Source: Pomacea canaliculata (Eukaryota > Mollusca > Gastropoda > Architaenioglossa > Ampullariidae). Taken from it: a DNA stretch of 64,000 bases. This document shows, in pieces, positions 43,501-58,500 of this stretch (its first letter is position 1; each line of letters begins with the position of its first letter). The notes under the pieces were generated by a model, which ran no database searches, was not told the DNA's origin, and worked only from the letters and a program-made list of their open reading frames with translations. Position numbers and translations under genes: made by a program. The stretch is taken from positions 16,110,725 through 16,174,724 of the forward strand of contig NC_037593.1 of assembly GCF_003073045.1 (NCBI RefSeq), in the 5' to 3' direction.

Positions 43501-46500
43501 AGGCAGAAAAAAATCAGTAGTCCATGGTATGGGAGCAATGATTAGAGAAGTAGTTACGACATCAGGTGGGGGAAAAAGAGAAGTCAATGCCGAAAAACCG
43601 TAGAATCAAAGACATCCTTGCTGTTGGGGAGTACATCTGTAGAGAATGTGATATGTTGAAGTTCAGATTTAAAGTTGCAAGCACATATTAATGGTGGGGC
43701 CAAGTTGAGATTAAAAAAAATATCAAGAGACTGCAGGGATCTGCATAGTCACCGGACACAGAAACAGTATTAAAACATGATTGTTTGATGCTGATGGGAG
43801 GTCAGGAGTACTAACAATTTTAAACCGTTGAGGTGGCAGAATAATTTTTGATAAGTCTCAACTTTCATGTTTTTGTATCCTACTTTAAGTAGTGCACTTT
43901 GGACTTATGCATGAGACACTAGTACCTTTAAAACTGAAGGAAACTGTATCTTAATTATTTTTTTAGATATCCAACATGATCAACTAAGATTTGTCTGGGC
44001 TACAAAGTAGTTTAGCAATCATTTACTTTAACTTTGTTCCTATTTATTCAGAGGATAGAAAGCCAGATTTTTTTTTTTTCAATGCCACTGCTGCCAGTAG
44101 TCAGGAAACTTCAGTAAGTTTCCTTTCTGTAATTGAAATTCTAAAAAGCCAACTATTTTGAAAAGCTATTAATAAGTGAAATCTAATGTTTGACAGTTTA
44201 GACTCTTATGTTCTGACTTGTTCATGACAAAAACTTAACTATGAACATTAGCAATTGGTGCTTTCAAGAGATTTGATTGGCCAGGCCTCATTTTTATATC
44301 AACTTGATATATACAAGACTGGCAGAAAGGCATCAAGAATAGCTCTTTACTATCATAGTAACCAATAATAAATAAGAGAGCAGATCGAAGATTATATATA
44401 TGAATGCTTATCTTTTTAATTGTTTCACTAGAAGATCACTTTTTGCCAATATGCAGCTCCTGTTACTGACTCAAAGTGACCAGTTGGCTTATGGTAGACT
44501 GTACTTTAAACACCTTACCGTGTGTTAAAAAAAACTTTTTTGGCATCATCCCTGGTTTGGGGGAATCCTGCTTGTAGCCCAGTATCCCGAAATAGCTGCT
44601 CACACCTTTGAAGAATTAGACCTATAGTTAAAGGAAAAGATTTCTATAGCAACATCAGCTAAAAGGCACTTGATAAAAGTAATGGAGAAACCATGCTGAA
44701 AGCTTAAAATGACTGAAAGAGATTTGTCAATTAAATTGTTGCATTGAACAATCTGTGCTAGGGAGTTCATCAGGTGTATTTAGTGATTTGGTTTCCTCCT
44801 TTCTTGATAAAGATTGTGATGTTTGTACACTTAATTACAAATACCAGTACGATGGAATTTGTAATATTTTAGAAAGAATGCTATAGTGGCACCAAAACCT
44901 TTTTAATAAGAACAAATCTGCAAAAATCATCCTTGAGAAATGTGATTTGAATGTAGTATGTTTGATCTTGGCTTAGGGATGGGTGGTTTAAAGTTAACCC
45001 TTTGGGCATGATGGGCCACTATCGTGGTTTTCTGTGAAAGCATGGAGAGGGTGATTTTCATTACTTTTATTGTGAAGTTTAAACTTTCTCCTTTCTAAAA
45101 ATGTACAGGTTTGTTGGTCTAATGTTTGCCTGAGAGCAGCAATAATGAAAAAACAAACTTCACCCAGTCTTCACTTATTAACCAGTCTTTGTAATATTCA
45201 TACTTTTTTGTGGTGCTCAGAGGGTTAAAATCATTGTGGAGATTTGATGTTTTATATTGCTCTTTACAGTTAACAGTGCTAAGAGCAACAAAACATTATT
45301 TTAAAAATATATTACTCAAAGACTAAAGTTTTTTCACCTATTTTGGTAATGAAACGGGGAACAAAGGGTTGAAGAGGTGGATGCAAATGAACAGGAGACA
45401 GAAGTACAGTGTGGCATGATACAGCTTGTAAATTGGGTCATGTTTATAGAATTGTCAGTCAAATAGGGCTGACAGGTCAAATACAGTAATAATGCTAGGT
45501 ACCCCAATCCTGTGTTCCCTTAATCTGTGGCTATTTTTTTCCAGTGATTTCAGTTCGACCTATCTGAAAACAAAACTTTTGGAAAGGACTCTTATGGTTT
45601 CTTATTTCATGCTTTTCCATTATCCAAAGATGCATTGTCATACTTTCTGCTGCAAACTCATGAGATGACAATATTTTATACACCTTTTTATGATTAATCG
45701 TGCACTGTGTACAGCACAAGTATTAAAGGATATAAAACTGTAGTGGAAGTGATAAAGATATTTTGCTCTTGAGTCCCCTTATGCTTCATCATGGGGAGCT
45801 CATTGGGATTTTGAATAGATGTGTGTTTTTGCAAACTTGATGTGTCCTGACAGTCACTTGAAATTTGTGTGTTGTTACAACAGATTTGTAGTATTTTAGG
45901 CACAGCATCTCTGTCCTTGTTTGCAGCATAGACTTTATTTTTGGTTTCATTTTCTCTATTGTTATGAGAAAAACTGTTACAAGTGTTCGCTGTGACAAGG
46001 AAGAAGGAAATCTTTATGCTGCATTGGTCATCCTATTTGCTATAGTCTGCTTCCATCTAAAATGTCAGTTTTTCGTATTATATCTGATTCTAGGAGACAT
46101 TTCATTGGTGATTTTTTGCCACAACACTCGGTAATTCAGTTTAAATTGTGTGTGCTACTCATAAATACACAAAAATGGATGGTGCTATAGGCACCTGAAC
46201 ATGCCAGAGAGCTGTTACATTAGCACATAGCTCTTCAACTGACACAGGTGTTTTGAGCTATAGCAATGAAGACTTTTGCATTTGTGGGTGTGAATAGTAA
46301 GGGAAGAGTTAAACCGGGAATAGGTAGTTCTAAAAAAAAAAAAAGCAGGTTTCTGACTGTTGCAAAACATTTCTTATTGAGACCAAATTGTGTTTAAAAT
46401 ATGCTGATGCACATACATTTTTTTATTTAAAAAAAAAGTAACCAAAAGATCTGTTCTGGGCATTGCTTTCTTTTTAAGAGAAATCAGGTGGATTATATTT

Positions 46501-49500
46501 TTGTGTGTTCACTTAAATTAAAAATTCGGTCCTCCCCCACCCCCTTTAAAAAATGAAGCCGCCAGAGGGCCCTGGTGTAAAAATCAATGCTAGCTGATCA
46601 TAGAGTGACTAAGAATTTTGCCCTCACTCTTTAGCAAGTTGGTGAGTCATTCTGCCATTGGATAGGACGGTGTTGCTATGGCTGTGGTGCATGCTCCATA
46701 CTCAGCTGTGATGCATTGGTTTTTGTGATGGCAAGCCAAAGAAGTGCTGTAAATCTTTTGTATAAGTAATTGTGGAAGCACCGTGTTAAGTTCAGTTCTT
46801 CAAGAATAGGGGAAAAAGATCTGAAGTTTTTATGTCATAGCTTTTTATATTTTTACTTCATTCTGTGAACATATAAAGGAAAATTGGCAGGTCTTTGGGT
46901 ATTTGTCATGACGCTGCAGTGTTGGTATGCACTTGCAGATAATCAGAAGCCAGTGACAGTTTGATATGTTACTGTACTGTGCCAACATGTCATGAGATTT
47001 TCACTTTTACAGGACAGATGTTTAACAGGGAAGTTCAAAATATTTTTAAAAAATGACCCAGGAAGTTTATCCTGGTATGAGTTTCCTCATCAGAGTAGGT
47101 CGCTGTATTGTTCAGCTTGAAACCGAGCGATGATATCAGTTTTGTTCATTCTCATTTAACAAGCCAGGGCGTGTCTGTGACAGTCGCTGTTCGCGCATCT
47201 TCCTTAGAGCTTTTCAGTTGTAAAGTCATACAGGATAAACTTGTGTCTTAAAGAATGCAAAGCAGAGTTTTATAAATTTTAGTCGCTATTTGCAGTGACA
47301 GCAGCTGACTTTTCAGCTAGTTCGCATGGGATATAGCACCAGTGGTGTGATATTTGGCAAAAGAACTCATGTTCTCACTAGGCAGTCTTCAGCGTTTGAA
47401 GGTGAAGCGGTGCAAAAATCGCAGTGGAGCAAACCTTCCAGTGTCTCTGTACAAGAAAGGAGCTGTAAAGAACAGAAGATTGCAGGAGGCGGTTATGGTC
47501 TTGTTTGAAGATTATGCTTTTACCCTTGTAAGTGTTGTTTTTATGCCAGTGGTGAATTGGCAGTAATAAGTTTCTTTGGATCAGCAATTGGCATCTTAAA
47601 ACTGCTTGATGTTATTGTTATTACTTGCTACAGGGCACTACGTTTTGTTTAAAGCACAAGTTTTCTCATTGCTTCAGAGTGATCTTGATCTCCTTGCAGA
47701 TGAATCCATCAAAGAAATTATGGAATCTTGAAGATCCTAGCAAAGTGGGAGAAGGGGCAGGCAAACCTGGAATATTTGCACCACATCCCTGGACAACAAG
47801 AGATGACACATGGAGTGGGCCAGCAGGAATGTCTCGTAAGTATGGCTTGTATATAGCATAACCAAGAACTTACATATGCAAGTAATAAAATAAGGAAAGA
47901 TGGTCAATCTGTAACGAGTGGATAGGGTGACATGAGGGAACATGCGTTTGGCTTGTGATTCTTTTGTTAAAAGTGATCTTTTTGGGGATGGAACCTAGAG
48001 CATACTGATTGTTTATTCCCAAATATAAATTCAGATTCTTTATGAGATTGTGCTTACTACATGCTGCAAAAGGAGCCTTATCACTGGTGATAAGTTTCTG
48101 TTAAGAGGATCACCAAATGAAATAAATGTTACATCTGATGTGTATACAGAACAAACCTATAAATCCATTGTGGTTTTGTAGTTTGTCAAATTACAGGGAG
48201 TAAACTCAAAAAGCTTGTGAAATGGTTAATCTCTATATGAGCATTTCTTCTTTATATATTTAGTATGTTTCACTAGTTTACACTAGTGTTTTAACTTGTT
48301 AATGTTTTCTACAGGTAGACATTACCCTTATTCACTTAATTGATAAAATTTTTCTGCAAGTTTGTCCATGCATTAAACAAGCGCGTTATTAGCTTACCTT
48401 TGCAGGAACTGAAAGTTGATCTGCAGAATTATAATGTTCAAATTTTAAGGGAATAATTTTTCTTGACAGAAAAGAGTGTAATTTTTGCTGCTTAGCACTA
48501 GTCATCTGGCACTTTCCTTGTGGATGTTACTGATATGTGTGTGCTTTAGAAACAAGTGCCCTTGGGGTAAACATGGTGGAATATGTGCTGGGTGGCTCAC
48601 CCACCAACAAAGGGATGGATGGCAGCATGAACCGAATCAAAGGAACATATGTAAGTTTTAACAAAGAGTGTTTGCATTATTGCTCATTTATCATGAGGCA
48701 AATGATTTTTTAAAACATAATTGATCTCAGATTTATTTGAAATGCATCCAAAATTCTAAATGTATTATAGTCTAAATTGAATTGATAAGGATTCACTTGA
48801 TTCACCTTCTCTAAGGATAAGGAAGTCTCCCTTTGTTTTTCTGGTTCATTCTAACACCTTTGGCTGTGAGTCACAGTTATGCCTTGCTACTGAATTATTA
48901 AAATTTAAATAGCCTAGCTTAATTTTATGGATTAGTACAGATATTTCCAGTCACACTAATGAAGATCCGCAGACTTGGTGAAAGTCAGAATTTCGTGTTA
49001 TCTCAAATTTTAACTTGGTCACCCCAAAAATTTCTGGAGTTGCTACTCATGTAAACACAAAAAAAGGATGCTTTAGGGAGTCACAGAAATGTATTTTTGA
49101 ATTAACTGGTTAGTCCAAATCATTTATATTTAGCTATAAAACTGAAAGACTGATGTAAGTTATTGATCTGATGCATGTCAAAAAGAACTTATGATTTGTA
49201 GCTGTCGTGTGTTACATGGGGACCCCAAAACACTCTTTGGTATACCAAAAATACTATTTTCCTAATTGAAAATCCTCTTTGCCTTAGTCTCTGGTAACCA
49301 GTTCTGTTGTAAAATCAAAGCTTTACTGAAGTTGACGTTTACTTTACTCCATCTCTGCATTAGACAGAAGCAGCAGGGGAAAAGATTTTACATTCCTGGT
49401 CACAAATCATGTTATGAGTTGATCTTAAAAATTTACGTTTATTTTTTTATGTGTCCCACCCTGCCTTTTTGGTATGTTAACATTTTCATCAAGTAGTTAG

Positions 49501-52500
49501 AATATTTGTGATGTGTAGAGTGTAAAATAACAAGCTCTGCAGTACTGTGGCTATGGGCAGGGTGGACCACAAGAAGTATCTGTAGGTCTAGAGGAGAAAA
49601 AAAGCAAAACACCATCTCCCTTTGAAGAGGAGCGATTGGAAGACAAAGATGCTTTGCAGACAAATGGTATCATGCAGAACGGGCTGGAGGATACAGGGTT
49701 CCGGTAAGCAGCAAATGAGATTGAACAAAAATTGAATGAGGTTAATGATTTGGTGTTCAATTGTTTTGTGTTCAATTGGTGTGTATTCAGTATTTTTTTT
49801 TTTTTAAACTATTAAGAATTGCTAAAATCTGGTCATAGCTGAGAAGGAGATGCTCAACTCTTGATCATATGTTGAAATATGTACAAAAGCAGTTTACTAT
49901 AAATAAAAAATTGGGTGTTGCATTTATTAGCTTTGAAAAAGCTTTTGAGTTAATAAATAAGAATTTGTAATGGAGTGTTTTGCTTAGAAATAGAATAAAG
50001 GATCAGACCTATTGGAACATGTACAAGAATGTTAACTCATTCTTGATTCTTTGCAACAGACATTTCACATGGCTATGATTGACCATTTGACCAGTAGTGC
50101 TTGAATATTTATCCCTGTTAACCTACAATAAAGACAACCGTCAGAGACACACCATTTTAAAGAGGGTTTTTTTTAACATTTGTGTAGTGTGACTTTTAAG
50201 AAATATATGGGGGTTTTTTTAATTATTATTTCCTTGTACTAAATTCAAATGAAAAATGGTAGCTGTACAGAACAGAGAGTTCTATGCAGGGAAGTATGTC
50301 ACAAAGTAGAAATTAAAAAACATTTACTAAGTATATATCTGAAAGTGCCAAACAAGTACATATTATAATGTGCGCTAGAATTTAAATATTTAGTATTTTC
50401 TTGCCAATTTTGATTTGCTGGAGTACAAATCTCTATGTCACAAAGATAGTGCTTCATCAACTGAATCTTTGCCTACTTTCAAATATAAGAAAATACCTGA
50501 TTGGTTGACTTTCAGCTTTCTAAGGGAAGTAATCCATAGAAGAACAATTCCTAAATGTACCATCCATTTCCTTATTATTTATTTTTGATGTGACACTTTT
50601 TTATTATTATTGTACATTACCCTCCACTGGTGAAAAAAACTTGCAATGCGCCAGAAAAAGTTTAAAGACCTCCCTGATTTGGATTGAAAACTCCAGTGAG
50701 CATGAAATTGCAAAGAGAAACACTAATCTCATACAATTAAATAAATATGATTTCCTTGCCTGTTCAATTTTTCATGCTGTGATATCGGTACTGGTGAAAT
50801 CATGACTGATAGAAGTTGCCCACAAAATACAGAATCTCAAAAGCCCAAGCACAGTTATGGAAGCTATTGTGTTGAATGTTTGAGGGAAACAGTGATGGAA
50901 TAAGTTTATGCATTGCTAAGGGATTCATCATTGAAAGGACGGTGGATCAAATTTGTTAATGTAGAGCTGACTTCACTGTGCATACACAGTCCTCTTGTTA
51001 TATCCGAATGCCACTATGTTACTCAATAACTTATACCCCGAAGAAGATAGTTTTGAGGTACTGCAAAAGCATCTTCCAGGGTCCATAACTGCTATACAGA
51101 AGTAAGCTTTTCTCGTCCAACACCACAAACACCTGACATTCTCTCAAAGTACTTCAAATTCAACTTTTCAAGCCACAGTATTATATCTAGAACCGATGAC
51201 ACAATATGCTGTAAGTACTGCACACGGGTAAATGATTCGGAATATCCACAACAGCATACCTGAAAATAAATCTCTGCATTAATTTTTTTAAATAAAACTT
51301 GTGCAGGCAAAAGTCTTTTTTCTTTTTCTTTTTTTTTTTTTTTTTTTCCTCTCTCCTTACTGTTATTTACACCAATAACCATACTAGCAGCTGTGTCCAT
51401 ATGAACTTGCAGATCAGTCCCAATGGTAAATTTTCACTTGGGGATTTGGTAAAAAAAAGCATAAGCAAACGGACAAATTCTAATGGTCACCTTCAGCTTA
51501 CAAAATTTAACAAACATAAACAGTTACAATATGATATTATGAAGTCTTTAAAAATTAAGTGTCCAGTATTAAAACAAAATTATTTTTCTTGGATTTGGTT
51601 TTATTTAGAGGAATCAGGGTGTTGAAAATGTTCAAAATCCTTTGATCGGTTAATATATGATTCATTCTTTAAAGAAGTCGAACATACAGACTCCAAGCTT
51701 TCTGGCAAGGCATAACACGATGGGGTTTAGACAGGGAAACATTATCGAAACAGCGTTTGAATTTTGTCTGAAATCGGTACGGATCGCAATAGGGTACCTC
51801 GATTAAAACGTATTTAAAGTCCATTTCTAACTTTTATTTTAACATGGCAGTGTATTTTCCTGATAATTCAATAACCAAGGAATCCATTTTTAAAGAAAAG
51901 TCTAACTTTACAAAATTGACCCCTATCACCTTTCAGGGCCTCTAGCACAAATCTGTTCTGTGCAACTTAAGACTCATTTCGTCGTGGAGGGTCACAGTAG
52001 AGTCTATATGGCTGGGGTGAAAGGGTTTAGGGTCAAAATGACTGATGACACAATAAACATGTAGTCACCCTGGGGATGTAGTCAAATATAGATAAGCAAA
52101 ACATGTCCGTGAAAATTGTTTGGATTGTTTCTAAGAGATTGCAGTATGGAAGGTCTTAATGGGGACATTTTATTGTATTAAAGATCTCAATGTATACAAC
52201 ATTTGAGCAACTAATTTGATCACCAGAAGGATTACTTTTCTGAAATGCCTTTATATTATCAAAATCATTTTTATTTGCATATTTAATTCATGTTTGAAAT
52301 AATCTTTCCCAGAGGCAGCACCCAAAATTCACCTCAAATGATGAAATAAAGATAGTTGGTGGGATGCGGCAGGAGAACGACTTTCTGGAGTCTCAGCCTT
52401 TGGGTCCACAAGGATTTCCATTGGATGCCAGTCAGTTTGGGACCATGGGTATTGATACTTTGCCATTTGACTACACCAGTCAGTTGGTCCCTTCTATTGA

Positions 52501-55500
52501 CAGTCCTAACTTCAACATTGACTACACACAGGTAGGTTCAGAGGTGTTTTTTGTTTGTTTGTTTTTGTTTTGTTTTCTTGTCTTATTATTTTAAGGTATG
52601 AAAGGGAAAACATAGCAATATACTTCAATAAATATATGATTCAAGTTTTATATATGTGTGTTCTTTTTCTTTGAGATTCTGATAGGCCTATGCTATACTG
52701 CTATTGTAAGCTTTTCCATTATTAGTTTTCCTACTTGTACTGCTCTCATTTCTACATTTAAATTTTTTCCTTTTTCTTTTACACATCTAGTAATTTTCCA
52801 GCTCCTTAGCCACTAAGGATAGGTTTTGTTGATGGTCAGTTCATGAAGAAAAATATAATTTGAATCCTATATTCTCTGTAAATATTGAAGCATTTATATT
52901 TTTTATTTATTTTATTTGAGAATGTACCTTGGGATCCATTTTCATATCTCTGATTTTATCATTTTTCTGATTGTAAATTTGTGTTCTCTTTGCTCTCCAT
53001 CACAGATTTGGTGCAAGAATCTTTAAAAAAAAAAACTCAGAATATAATTTGCAGAAGAAAAGTTTAAGAATTACTGAAAATTTTGTTACAGTTTTGCAAA
53101 ATTATTGCAGATTTTATTGCATGTTTGTTTGAGCACACAGTACTTTTGTATTTATGTTGAGACCTTGCTACTCTTTGAGGAGCATAGGGGCGCAGAGTAC
53201 TTTTGTCAGGTAACTGGTCCAATAGTAATATTTTGTATATTTTAATGCAGATGATGCAGCGACAACAGCAACAGTTGGCAATGCTCCCACAACAACCATT
53301 TGCACTTACTTCACAGCAACAACAACTGGGTATGTATTTTCTATATTTTTTTTAACATCTTGTGACTGCTGTTTATTAATATATACATATTTTTAAAAAA
53401 GAAAATACAATTAAAAATGATCCACATTTGACATTTTTTAAGTGTACACTAGATGTACATACATTCTTTATCCAGCTTTTATTTTTATCTGTGCGTAAAT
53501 TTCTGTTATATTTACATCTTCAAGAAATAACTCTTTTAAATATACGACACTAGAGCTTGGTGTAATTTAGTCTTTTCATGTTAAACTATATTGTGTTATT
53601 TACCAAGTGTACCTAACAACGGTTGTAAAATCAAAGATATTGTATAATATTAAGAGTAATTTAGGGACAGATTTGTTAAATTTTTACAAAAAATTTGTTT
53701 ACTGTGTTGATACAGAATACCAGTAAATGAAATAAGCTTTTTTTCTTTGAAGAAAATACTTTTTGTTTTTTAAAAAAAACTAGCCTGCAAGAAGCACCAC
53801 TTTGGGACACTAGAATTAATTAAATATTATAACTAGGGGTTGGGGTTTTTTTTTTGGGGGGGGGGGGGTTTGGTGTGTGGACTGGGATTATATGTTGTCA
53901 GCTTGTTAACTGCATTCTTATCAAAGAAAAAGCAACAATTGTAATGTAGTTATTGCTATTTTCTTGACATACGATGCACACTTTTTTCTTTTGCGATTTT
54001 CTCTTTCATTTGTACATTGTATTTAATGTTCTGTTTTTGTCAGATATGGATGGACTCCTGAAGCAAGGTGCCTAATTTAATTTTTGTGTTAAGTGTTTTT
54101 CAGTGCACCCCATGCTTGGATGGTCAAGTGTTGTGAATGGCAGATTGAAACAATTTAAATTCATTTTGTGTTTCATTGGCCTTTTATGCAGATAAAACCA
54201 TTATTTTAGTGAACAAAATGTGCACCTTTGCATTTATTAGTACTCATTGTATCTTCATAAATGCATACAGCCAGATACATACTACATGTGCGCTATATTG
54301 TTAATGATTAAGCACAAATTGATACACGCAGCTTTTTTAAAGGATCTGTGATAAAAATATTAAGGAAGTTTACATAAAACAGGTCATGTATTCACTGGTG
54401 ATGGTCTGTAACCATCCTCAAAGGAAAATTCTTGTAACAGTAGATTTGTTTGTGCTGTAAGGCAGCGGATCAGCAATTTTTTTTTATTATTAAATGCTTA
54501 TAGGTTAATGCTAGGGCAGTCACTTGACCACCAACTTTGGAGTGTGTTGTGGGTTTGATTTATTTCCTTCTAAGCGCTATTTTTTATTTTTTTATTTTTT
54601 ATTTATTTTTTGCTTTATGATTTTATTGTTTTTAATTCTTTGTTACATGTTCATGTTGTGGTCCCTACAGTTATTTTCATTATTCCTTTTTATTTGCTAT
54701 TTTCATCCCCCATTTTGTTATCCGTAAGGATTGTATAAATTTAAACTGCAGCCTTAAACACCATTTAGTTGTGAATAAACTTCAAGGTTACTCCATAGAC
54801 CGTTACATTCACTTTGCAGTACACAACCTGCTTGGTGACTTCACATACATCTATTAAGAAGCCTATTAGCATGTTTGTTATCACCCCAGTAGGTATTTGT
54901 TAACAGAACAAGTGCATGATTTTTATAAGGTATTAGTATATAGATTATATTGATCTTTTTCGTTTTCTGTAGTACTTGGAAACGCATTAGCTTGGATAAA
55001 TCTCAGTTGCATCATTCTTTCACAAGAAAGGCTGCTTTTATCTGAAGCCATTTAGCTTTCTTACTCCTCAGATGTTGTGACATGAACCTTTCATTACTCC
55101 TTTTTTTCTTTTTCTTTTTTTTTTTTTTTAAATTTAAGTCCATTTGTTCATACTTGAAGGCACTAGTTGGAGCCTATTCCTGCTAGTTGCCCAACACACA
55201 TCTGTTACATGGTTATGTTTGACATTCACCTGTTTAATTAGAAAAGATGCCTTGTCATTTTGAACAGTGTTGGCATAATGTGCCATCCTTGATATATTTC
55301 TTGCACAGTTAAATGCCGCATAAAACACTTCCACACACCCCGTCTTTCCATAATTTCTTCATGTTTTATAGTGCTCTTTTAATTGGAAAAGGCAGTTTTG
55401 TTTATATAAAGTTGATACTAAATCTGCAGTCCACTTTCTCTTGATTGAGAAATTGGTGGCAGTGCTTAGTGAAATCTATAGAGTTATGCTGTTGTGTGTC

Positions 55501-58500
55501 AGTGAATAGCAGATGTACACAAAAAAAGTTTGTCTTAACTTTAACCTTAACTTCTAATATATAGCAGACATTCAACCTAATGTTTAAAAAATGATGCACC
55601 AGACATAGGGGGAAACAAACCACGAAGGACATCCATAGGTTCTGTAGGGGTGTGCTAGAAATAGCTAATAGCCATTTATAAAAAAAGATAAAGCTGAGAT
55701 TAATGTACTCAAAAGAGTACAAGAGTCGCCTGATTTTAAATTAACCTAATATTTGTAATAATTCATACGTGGTTTTGTAAATTTATGGACCCAGACATTA
55801 AAGTAGATTAGAAGATAGTTTTCTCTATCCCTTCTCCTTTAAATAAGAAAGCAGTAACCGTTGAAAGAGGACTAGATAGGAGAATCCGACATAATACCTA
55901 ACCAGTAGCATTCATGGATTACAGATGTTGAATAAGAACCACCTCAAGGCCTTTTATGCACAAAAACTAACCAATTTCCTGCAAAGGAGCTTCCTTTGTT
56001 CGTGGAAAGGGTGCATGCTGCAAACCGTCAACAGAGACCTTTGGTGTGTGTGTGCAGATAAAGGGAAAAGAGATAATGTTGCTTCTGGTTTTGCAAGGCA
56101 ACATTGCAGACCTGGGGCCATCCATAACACATTACTAATTTAAAACACTTTCAGGCCTTACATCTACTTAGGTCATCTGTTTTCTAGAACCCAGATGTAC
56201 AACACAATTTTAAAACTTTTTAAAGGTTGTTTTAAAAAGATAAACTAAATTCCAGACATCTTTTTTGTTTGTACATTTGTGCTACAGATCTAAATAATAC
56301 TGAATTCATTCTTTTAAATTGTCTCTAAATTTCCTCCTAAGTTTTCAGAATGTGAAACTAGTCCCTTGGGTCAGTTACACATCTTTTTTCCTACTTTAAA
56401 CACTTTTAGGTCTAACAGGTCATCACATGACTTGATACCTCAAAACTCAACCACTGTGATGAGACAACTTGACCACTCTAGCAATTTACTTTAAAAATTA
56501 TGTATTAATGTACAACGTGCATACAAATTTAATACAAGACTTTGATCAGTGATCATTTAGTAATATGCAACTCTTCCCCTCTCCCTCCTCTTGATGACTT
56601 GATTGCTGATTGATATCAGAAGTCATTGTGAAATCTTCAGTAATTCTGGTGATATTTGCTGAAATTCATTCTGCAGAAACAACTCATCATCAGTATTTCA
56701 TCATAGGTTCTCATGGTTAATTGTAAACTTGAGTTCTTCCCAAAGCTGATTATAACAGTGGTCCCCGGCATTAAAACTGTTTTAGCCAATTTAGAACCGT
56801 TCCATGCTGTTTTAACCTTAAATTTAGAAGATAAAAACCACTTTTACAATGCAATGTTTCTAAGTGTGTTCTTTAAAACAGTTTTAAATTTCAGAAAAAT
56901 CTTCCCCTCTCCCTTGCCATTTTTTCCATTTAAGGTAGTCGCCAAATGCTAATTTAGTATAATAATCATCCATGTTTCAGCTTTAAAAAGTAGATTTTAA
57001 ATATGCTGAGTATATGGCAAGCAAGATGTCGCCTGCAGTTTCACCATAGGGAGGAGAGGGAGGAAGCAGGAATGCTCTATACCCATGACATCCAGAATGG
57101 CAGTATTGGGATCTTGGGTTTTATATGAGGTTTCAACTTTGCATGTTATAACCCGATAGACCTACACCACTCCCCCCACATTTTTTTTTTTTTTTTTTTT
57201 TCTTTTTTTTTTTAATATAGTATTGGTATACATGCAGAGGAAAGAGTCAAGTCCATGCCTGTTGCACCCTGGGTCAATAGTAACTTTTCACATGGACTAT
57301 TCCTGTAATCTGTGTTGTACCTTTTTTTTTTTTTTTAATTCTCACATACTTGTTGTTGGTATTGGTGTTAACTGTGCATGGCTTCTAAGTGCGTGCTTGG
57401 CTCTGTGTGTCCTAGGGCTGGCCCACGCTGCCCTAACACCAGCCCCGTATCTTATCAGCGCTCAGGACCCCTATGCAGTGGGCATCCCGATTGCAGGTCA
57501 GGCCAGCCCCTCTTGCTCTTGTTGACTCCTCTCCTCCAACACTGAATTCTTGTTACTCTTTTCTAGTTTAATCCAAACATTCTTTTTTCGCTCTATTCTG
57601 CCTGCTTCAGTCACTACATCACTGTGGGGATTTAAGTTGAAATCACAGATGTTTCATAAATAGGTATAAACAAAACTGTATCACATGTGGTTTGAGAGAC
57701 ATTTACTTGCATGGATTTTTGGTAGACTTTACATCATTTCACATATGCCTCTACATAAAGATAGATGCTGTAATATAAAGTTTTTTATTTTACCGAAAAT
57801 GGGATGCTTTTAGTTCATTTTAAGTTAGCATCAAGAATAGATTGTGCAGGCATTTTATTAGGTGACTGAATATTAAAATTTGAAACATAAACAAGGCTGC
57901 TTTATGAGATTAATGTTCATGGTATTACTTAATTCTAATTAATCTCAAATTTTAAATCTTACATAATTTAGTGGGGAGGGTCGGAGTTTTTTTTTTTTTT
58001 TAGACTGCCTTGGGCCTTTTTTGTAGAGTGTGTGTGCGTGCACGCAATAAAATAAATATATCATGGTAGTAAGCATTGCCATATTCTCAATTGTGGGACA
58101 CCTTGTTCAACAAATTCTTACAATTAAAGAGTAGTAGTAATTATAAAGCTTTACTGTAAACTATAAAAATTGTTATATGGGAAGAGGAAAGGTTTTTGGT
58201 ATAAGCATTAATACTGTTTGTTTTTTGGGGTTTTTTTTTTGATTACACAGACAACCTAAGCTTATTTTCTGAACCATATCCCATTTTCCCTCCTACTACA
58301 GTTGCTCCCCTTCACAATCTTATTTACTGATTTAAGACCATTTAGTGTAGACCTCATATATATAGCTGCAAGCAGGTTGGTCATATTGCTTTAAGAAAAA
58401 CAAAACAGTGCCTAAATAATTGACAAAGGATAGTGCAGTGTTTCTTTCCTTAACACAGTAACATTCTGGAAAAGCTAAGAAGCATTAGAGCAATCCACTG

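Larger units (their letters stand above)
40833..47699. other. Large Pumilio intron (6.9 kb)
   Basis: The flanking exons join in phase 0 without a missing block, so no skipped coding exon is required. It contains a hAT MITE (42742-42886) and a piggyBac-like MITE (44998-45224). Otherwise it is AT-rich sequence with no recognisable gene. Confidence 0.7.

Noticed and set aside
43300..43545. 81-residue frame in a Pumilio intron as a missed exon
   Set aside because: Flanking Pumilio exons already join in phase 0, and the frame has no splice sites or similarity that would place it in the protein.
51092..51625. Overlapping 102- and 108-residue frames around a poly-T tract
   Set aside because: Composition is driven by the homopolymer (poly-Phe/poly-Lys); no recognisable domain.
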